Of a stretch of DNA of 64,000 bases, positions 57,517-64,000 are shown piece after piece. Each line of letters begins with the position of its first letter. Position 1 is the stretch's first letter. The notes beneath the pieces are model-generated. The model had not been told where the DNA came from, did not search any database, and worked only from the letters and a program-made list of their open reading frames with translations. The stretch is from positions 62,803,702-62,867,701 of the forward strand of contig OZ020307.1 in assembly GCA_963971305.1 (NCBI GenBank), in the 5' to 3' direction. Source of the stretch: Arcuatula senhousia. Its lineage: Eukaryota > Mollusca > Bivalvia > Mytilida > Mytilidae. The position numbers and the translations under genes were made by a program.

Positions 57517-57990
57517 AGTACATCTCATGACTGTATCTGCTCTAAAATTTTGTACTTTATTTAGTAAATCAATTTTTATCAACGAAAATGATACAGATTG
57601 CGTTATTTGGACTGATGCGGAAATGACAACAACTGTTAATATCTGTTGGACAACATTTATATTCGTTTTAGGAAAACAATTTATTGCCAAGTCATTAAAA
57701 TCCCTATTGAAACTAAGGGTGCTCTACTAATTGCTGACCATCTACTTGAAAATTTTTTATACTACACACATATATTTAGACGACATCTTTCACTAAACAC
57801 TCTTACAGTTTCTTACTTTATTACGGCAATATATCCCCAAAATTATCCTTGAATAAATCAAACCTTATCGGCGATAGATGCCCATTTTTTAATATTTTTA
57901 CTTCAATATTATTTATGGAAATCAGCACACAAAATTGTATGTTAGACGGAATTATTTTCATTTCCTGTTATTAGTATTTTTCTAGAGGGA
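57517..57990 (+). pseudogene. PLE-3 copy delta, RT continued
   Basis: Encodes FRKTIYCQVIKIPI and an ALLIAD-like motif B remnant near 57655-57740. A shortened region with NKSNLIGDRCPF follows near 57860. YIDD is not recognisable; a decayed piece lies near 57780. Confidence 0.6.
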
Positions 57991-58474
57991 GATGTTTTCT
58001 GATGGTGACGACAGGCAAGACGTTCTTTAGTATTTACCTTTGTTATACCAGTTTTGGTATTGTTTATATCGATATTTGGGTCAAAAAACTTAGTTCAATC
58101 CCGCCAGATTTTTTTAATGTGTCTGTATTAAGCCAGAAATCCTTATCGAAGCTGATGTTCGTGTTCGTCGAATTCATTTTGTAAAGACGGGGGTTATTTA
58201 TGGACACTTTTGGATTGGGCTTGAATCATACATGTATGTAGTTTATTTGCAATCCAGGGCTAATTGTTAAACAGCTAAATGCAATCGCTGGTCACATTGA
58301 GGACTGCTTGCTGTTTTCTGTTGTGGATTAAAAAAAATCGTTAATATTGTAGTTAATGTCGCGTGCACTTATTCATCATTCCATTTACTTCTACTGTAAG
58401 CTTTACATAACTATTTTTAGATATTTACCCTACTAAGGTGAACCTTGTGAACTAAAACCAGCCTATATGTTTGT
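57991..58474 (+). repeat. Block of R end, GGGGACA and W repeats
   Basis: 57991-58065 is the end of an R unit, 58070-58180 the GGGGACA module, 58200-58460 a W copy. Confidence 0.7.
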
Positions 58475-58680
58475 GTGTGATATTTCGCTGGATGTTTTAG
58501 ACAGTTTTATGAAAATACTTACCATACAGTTGATAGCTACGATTTTTTTTATTTTGTACATATATTCACAAAATTTCTTCACTATCTGATTTAAAAGAAA
58601 GTTGAATATTTTGTTAAATTGTGTATCGATAAATCTAAAGTGACTATCTGCTCTAACATTTTATACTTTATTTAGTAAGA
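58475..58680 (+). pseudogene. PLE-3 copy epsilon, RT middle
   Basis: Repeats the motif A region of copy delta (58490-58560), then TCTAAAGTGACTATCTGCTC at about 58634, which is the uninterrupted form of the site hit at 57248. Confidence 0.65.
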
Positions 58681-58893
58681 AGCAAAGGTGTACCAAAGAG
58701 GTTTTCAGTATCATAAAACCGTTAAAACAAAGACAAAACCGGCAAACAAAAAGTCATCACAACAACACAAACCACAAAACAACATAAAACACACACACAC
58801 ATAACAACAAAACCGCATTCAGCAACGCGAAGTCAAGTCGAAAAGTGATCTCAGGTGCCCCAGAAGAGTAAGCAGTTCCTGCCTGCTATAGCA
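58681..58893. mobile_element. PLE-1 tail fragment in copy epsilon
   Basis: Starts AGCAAAGGTGTACCAAAG, contains a short CA run and ends GCAGTTCCTGCCTGCTATAG. Matches 32408-32580 and the 18 kb tail. The PLE-3 sequence TTTAGTAA...ATCAATTTTTATCAACG resumes after it. Confidence 0.7.
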
Positions 58894-59688
58894 CAATTTT
58901 AATCAATTTTTATCAACGAAACAGATAAAGATTGCGTTAATTGGACTGATGCGGAAATAACAACTGCTCTTAGTATCTGTTGGACAACATAATTTTCGTT
59001 TTAGGAAAACAATTTATTCCCAAGTCATTAGTATCCCTATGAATAATAGTGCTCCATTAATTGCTGGCCTTTTCTTATATTGTTATGAATCCCAATTTAT
59101 GGAGAAACTTCAAAAAGACCCCAACAAATCTACTTGAAACTTTTTATATTACATACATATATCTAGACGACATCTTTCACTAAACAATCTTATAATTTCT
59201 TATTTTATTACGGCAGTTTATCCCAAATAATTAGTCTTGAATAAATCAAACCTTATCAGCGATAGATGCCCATTTTTATATATTTATTTAAGTATTATTA
59301 ATGGAAATCAGCACACAAAATTGTATGTTACACGGGATTACTTTCATTTCCTGTTGTTAATTTTCGTTTTCTAGAGGGAGATGTGCCACTTGCTCTGTCT
59401 TGTGGAGTTTGTTTTCCTTGTTGGTAAGATATGCCCGATTCTGCAATGGTGTGTCTGATTTTAATGATAAAAAATATGTTAATTTGAAAAATAACTATAA
59501 CAAGAATATTGTTACCACAATTTCATTTACTACCTTTTCAAAAAAAATCTCTATACCGTATTGAAATTTAACTGTACACGCCGACTTTTTAATGTAAAAG
59601 GAATATAGCATCTCGATTTCTACAGTAATGTTGTTTATAAAGCAGATACATTCAAAATTAATCCTCTGGGAATGAAAAACTGTCTTAA
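58894..59688 (+). pseudogene. PLE-3 copy epsilon, RT C-terminal half
   Basis: Encodes a motif B remnant (VISIPMNNSAPLIAGLFLY, near 59025-59085), a YLDDIF catalytic motif (near 59165), NKSNLISDRCPF (near 59240), and a CALSCGVCF-type remnant of the PSYGVYIS motif (near 59395). The YLDD box is kept but the frame is broken several times. Confidence 0.7.
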
Positions 59689-60854
59689 AGGGAAAGTTCA
59701 CAAAGAAATGAAAATATGTCATATGATTTGTAGTGCATTATCTAATCATGCTATAGCATTTAAACTTTTAAATTCAATTTAATAAGCTGACAAATATGGA
59801 ATTTTATTTTTTATCATTTGGTTTCTGACATTTTAAATTACACAAAACATCTGAATACCACAAAGTCTCTTTTTGACAGCGACCCACCATTTAATTAATT
59901 ATTGAATTGCCAATTTATATAATATTTTTGTGTGCATCTATGTTTATGCATTTTTAATAAGTGATAGAAAATCCTTATTTACATTAACAAAATTGAGTTA
60001 TTCTATAATTAGTAATAATGATTTTTTGTATAAAAATAATTTAGATTAGTCATTCTTAATTATTTAAGTCATGTTATGTTGTGATAATCTTGCATATAAA
60101 TCACAATATTGTTTTAAATGCTAGAATTAAAATAAAATTATATAGTACATAAAATTTTGTTTCTGAATGTTTGTATATTAGGTTTTGACACCTGTAAGTA
60201 TTGATAATTAAAATTTCCTGTTTATTTCACCCTAAGTCAGCTTTGACTTATTACATTTATGTTTATCTTAACATTACACAGGTACCTGTGGAGAGACAAT
60301 GTCAATAAATTCACACTAATTTACACTTTTAGCAAACCCAGTGGAGATCAGAAAAAGGATTACCTGTAATTTACATAATTATATCACAATTATTTTCAAT
60401 GAATATGATAGCTTACTTTTTAATACACAACTTCTTTCTTAATACTAAATATTTTTTTTTGAATTATAGGATAATTAATAGATTTAATTAAGTTGAATTT
60501 AAAAGATAAAGATAAAAGATTAATAAAACATTTTTTAAAATAGATTTTTACATAGAATTAAATTTGAAAATATTAAATGATCTTGTCGACTTTTGATTAT
60601 TTCAATTGTTTTGTCGGTTATTAGACATACCACATGATCACTTTAACGTTTGAAATAATATAATTTTTTGCTACTCGGTAGAAATTCTGATCAACTTAAC
60701 TAATCCCCTAATGAAGAGTAGGGGACTATTTCAAATAAATAACCCCAAATATATTTGTTATAAGTTAAGATATGAGAGAAAAAAAATTGCACGCTGTTAT
60801 AAAACATTGTTCTGGACAATTTAAGACCATATGTCAAAAATTGTGAACTTACCC
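59689..60854. mobile_element. TTAA-flanked DNA element in PLE-3 tail
   Basis: TTAA at 59685-59688 and 60855-60858. Ends AGGGAAAGTTCACAA and, reversed, GGGTAAGTTCACAA form short inverted repeats, followed by CATATG on both sides. The interrupted tail is seen intact at 51121-51140 with TTAA at 51129-51132. About 1.17 kb, very AT-rich, without a coding frame, so non-autonomous (piggyBac- or Kolobok-like by target only). Confidence 0.75.
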
Positions 60855-60858
60855 TTAA

Positions 60859-61260
60859 ATACGTTATTGTATTAAGGTTTTGAAATGGAAATTTTAGTGA
60901 AATCTTTGAATTTTGTCTTTTTTGGTAAAAAATGATAATTCAATACTTACTTTAAAATGCTAATTGCCTTTTTATACTTATGTCATTTTTTATGTGTTAC
61001 TTTTATTTGATGATAAATCATTCATTGTTTGACTTGTTATGACGGATTTTAAATCGACACATTTGATTTGTTAACATTAGTCGATATATGCTTATTAGCT
61101 AGCTGTCAGTTACTTTTGAGTGTTTTCAAGAAAGTATCTCTGTATACGTCCCGTCATTTTCTTGTTGTCCTTTTGTCTCAGGTTCTCTCTTGTTGAATTC
61201 AACTTCTATCAATTTGATTTTTACTTTGTGTTTGTCTGTGCTCTGCTACTGATTATCAAT
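60859..61260 (+). repeat. PLE-3 3' tail (copy epsilon)
   Basis: Continues the tail after the TTAA element, with TTTTAAATCGACACATTTG and TACGTCCCGTC landmarks. Confidence 0.65.
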
Positions 61261-61339
61261 AGGGGAAAGTTTTGGTCCCACAAAAACTAGTTACTAAGCA
61301 AGTATGTGTATGTGTTGGTGTTTAACTTTCTTTATCGAC

Positions 61340-62010
61340 ACACCTGATTCATGAAAGGCGGTCAGTTTAAATGATGGAGGAAACCTGAGTACTGTGGATT
61401 CATTTATTTATTCATTTATTTTCGTGGGTACCAATTTTCGTGGTTTGTTGAAAAAGGATCAGTTCGTGGATTCTTACTTTCGTGGTTCTGATGTCTCCAG
61501 CATACAGATCAATGTTAAATTTCCTTTTCGTTGGGTATCAAATTTCGTGGATGAAAGCTACCAACGAAAACCACGAAAATTGATACCCCACGAATAATAA
61601 TTAAACCACAGTAATTCAAATTGTGTACATTATCACTACAAGTTTAAAAACAAAACCATTTTTTCGAGAGTATGAGTAGATGGTTTCCGAAATAATAGAA
61701 TACTGTCAGTATAAGTCATTATTACTTCAATAAGTCTGAAATGAAATGAAATGTAAAAGTGTGTAACAAATACAACGGCATTGTAGCTGAAGCATGACTT
61801 GTATAACTGGCGAAAACAGTTCAATAACCAATCCAAATAAAACAGATATGTCTATCAAAATGGATAACAATTAATTAGAGAACTTGTAAGTTATCTTAAT
61901 CGAGTAGGCATATGCAATGTTGAGACAAAAAGGTAAATACATTTTACACAAGTTGTATAAATACACATCTTTTCCATATCTCTATATTTTTCAAATATGT
62001 AAAAAAGGGT
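61340..62010 (+). repeat. Interior X fragment, with MITE
   Basis: Matches about 40490-40760 and then 41690-41880, skipping roughly 900 bp. It is interrupted by the MITE at 61390. Confidence 0.65.
61390..61613. mobile_element. TA-flanked MITE with TACTGTGG termini
   Basis: 224 bp, ends TACTGTGGATTCATTTATT and, reversed, TACTGTGGTTTAATTATT, followed by inverted TTCGTGGG...ACCAATTTTCGTGG motifs. The uninserted form is GGGGTAATGCAG at about 40545. I recall this type as abundant in bivalves. The open frame across it is structural. Confidence 0.8.
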
Positions 62011-64000
62011 TCATTTTATTCGAATACAGATAAGTCCAGACATAACCTTTATAAAAGTGCACTTCTAGCAGTTATTAAGGTTGCTTTTCTGTTAACTTGT
62101 GTTTACTACGGGCAACTATCTACTTTAGCTTTGTTAAGCCGTCCATGGTCTGGACAGCTCCAAACTGCCCTTGTGCATGAAATGTACAGTTTAAGCAGTC
62201 CAAAGATTCGCTAAGGACAGAACAGTCCAAAGTTAACTTGAGGGAACTTTAGGTCGCTAGCAGATTTGAAAAATCGAGATTACTAAGAATCTTTTTTTGC
62301 TATTTTCAAATCAAATTTTACGATAATTAAATTCATTTCTGAAACAAATAAATAATGCCAATATATTTTTTTAAGATATAATTTTGTATTTTTAAAACAA
62401 AACAAAAAATTATGTCATAAAAATAAATAATGAAAATAAATACACATTTCAGAATATAATTTTTTTTCAACACATGAATACTCTTTAAAAATTATGATGT
62501 TACTGTTTTACGAAAATATTATAATGTTTATATTGAATTTCGAATAGTTAAATGTAGTAATGCTAAACATCCTACCGGAATTTTATTGCTTTATATGAGA
62601 CAGTTTTTAATTTTACTTGTATGTTTCCAGTAGGCAACCTCATGACCAAAAGATCAATAGATTTTAGACTGTCAGACTTTGTTTTGGTTTGACAGTCTAA
62701 GATCAGACAAGTCGTAAGGACTAATGGACCGATCTGCTTTTACGAGATCGCCATATCGCTCTCCCAAAACATTTTACAAAGTCCATATGGAATGTCCTGC
62801 TTTTATGAGACTCAGGAATTGATAAGATTATAATTTAAGGCTATCGTTTCGATGACATACATTTTGTAGTGTTTCATCATATCTTTGCCAGATGATTGCA
62901 ACATTTCTAACAACAAAGATTTTCACGTGCATGCGTTTGAATCGGAGTTTAAAATATACCGAGTTATCACTTCAATAATTACATAATATTCAAACACTTT
63001 TATGACAATCATGGACAAATTATAATATCGGACTCAAAATAGGGAAAAAATCTGGAAACAGAGATTTTGAGATTATTTAGTGTTGGGAATTTCTATTTTA
63101 CATAGATTATTAAGGGGCCGCTGTTATTTGTTTTGACCGTTTAGCGGTCCTTTATCATATAGTGGAATCGTTTGTATCAAAATATAAGATATGAATCACT
63201 AATTACATGTGTTTTGTCGATACATATTTGTGTGTTGAATATGAGTTCATGATTTTATCACAGGCGCTGATCCAAGGAAAGGCTTACCAGGCTTGAGTTT
63301 GTCACGCATTAAACTGACAAAAGTAATGAGAAAACCACTTAAAAAACATAGATTTTTGCGGTTTGCTTGCATGACAAGGCAGAAAAAATCTCCCCCTTTA
63401 ACTCAACTCCTAGATACGCCCCTGAATCATATCAATAAAAAGTGAATTATATTTTTATTCAGTGCAGTGTGCATTTTCAACTCTGAAACTGGGCTCTTAA
63501 CACATGTACTGCTGATGCAACAAATACAAACATGTATGTACTACACATGCAGGCCTGATAATACGTGCACTTACCTATAAATCTTGTAAGTATCCACCTC
63601 AAAGAGTTCTTTCTTGGTTTTAGTATATATCTTAATTGTTGGTGTTTGCATGTCATTTAGTTTTCTTTGATTTCATCTTGTTACAATAATATTTAGCCGG
63701 TGTCACATGATTTAGGGACATTTAGAAGGTTAAAGTTGACATTAAAAAGGAAAGTGAATTTGTACCTTAAAGCTTGAGTCATTCTTTATCAGGTTTCGCA
63801 GTCTAAATTTGAAATCAAATCATTGCTGTTGTTCCTTTAAAATGAGGGTTGTAAAATTACAGGAAAAAAGATATTACAAATCATTTAATTAACTAGAGGA
63901 ATATATGCTTCTGTAGAACTATTTAATTTTCATATTCAAAATAAGTATATTAATGTATTTTTTAATTAAAACTATCCTTTTTTTCAAACATTGTTTTTGA
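62011..64000. other. Non-coding DNA to window end
   Basis: 62664-62700 forms a hairpin with 11-bp perfect arms (TTAGACTGTCA). No gene, RNA or element end was recognised in the rest. Confidence 0.5.

Noticed and set aside
61394..61597. 67-codon plus-strand frame
   Set aside because: Falls within the terminal inverted repeats of a MITE.

Overview
This 64 kb window is AT-rich animal DNA that reads as a bivalve mollusc, plausibly a mussel. The evidence is its element content: Naiad-like Penelope retroelements, APE-type LINEs, a K02A2.6/Mag-like Gypsy element, and a TA-flanked MITE built on a TACTGTGG terminus that I associate with bivalve genomes. Species is inference. No convincing intact host gene is visible. 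The only host-like candidate is a weak terminal-exon-like segment near 17.5 kb. The window is best read as a graveyard of nested mobile elements and satellite repeats with one uninterrupted reverse transcriptase (RT) frame.

Layout. 1-10.2 kb: a head-to-tail tandem duplication of the 5' half of an APE-type LINE plus about 1.7 kb of upstream DNA (1-2990 and 5096-10205). The right copy is split by a second, 5'-truncated LINE (8022-10130) whose empty target survives in the left copy. Upstream of each endonuclease copy lie a GTCTG-rich minisatellite and a cluster of short inverted repeats. 10.6-11.06 kb: a GC-rich palindromic minisatellite carrying a perfect 53-bp inverted match to that inverted-repeat cluster. 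12-18 kb: dispersed repeats, a degenerate ~55-bp satellite, microsatellites and 312-bp direct repeats around an exon-like block. 18.2-25.1 kb: broken Penelope-like (PLE) fragments, a tandem fold-back element and a TTAA-flanked MITE. 25-31.5 kb: mostly dispersed repeat scraps, including a tRNA-like sequence. 31.6-61.3 kb: a dense array of PLE copies with intervening repeat blocks, invaded by a 4.6 kb Gypsy element (33701-38325), a 5'-truncated PLE with an open RT frame (about 47513-49984), a 1.8 kb TIR element (51688-53496), a TTAA-flanked element (59689-60854) and several MITEs. 61.6-64 kb: little beyond one repeat and a hairpin.

Three PLE groups can be told apart. PLE-1 (18.2-19.4, 24.2-25, 30.1-30.5, 38.6-39.0, 58.7-58.9 kb) is mostly spread as its 3' tail. 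PLE-2 is the copy at 47.5-50.0 kb with its relatives. PLE-3 forms the array at 32-61 kb. In one PLE-3 copy, remnants resembling the end of a GIY-YIG endonuclease lie before the RT, the permuted order of the Naiad clade. PLE-2 is cut at its 5' end, so the absence of an endonuclease there is explained by truncation.

Because the array contains related copies with and without each insertion, several insertions can be polarised from paralogous empty sites inside the window (LINE-2, PLE-2, TTAA element, TIR element, MITE). All alignments were made by eye, so percent identities and exact ends are approximate. PLE group names, LINE clade and organism are inference.
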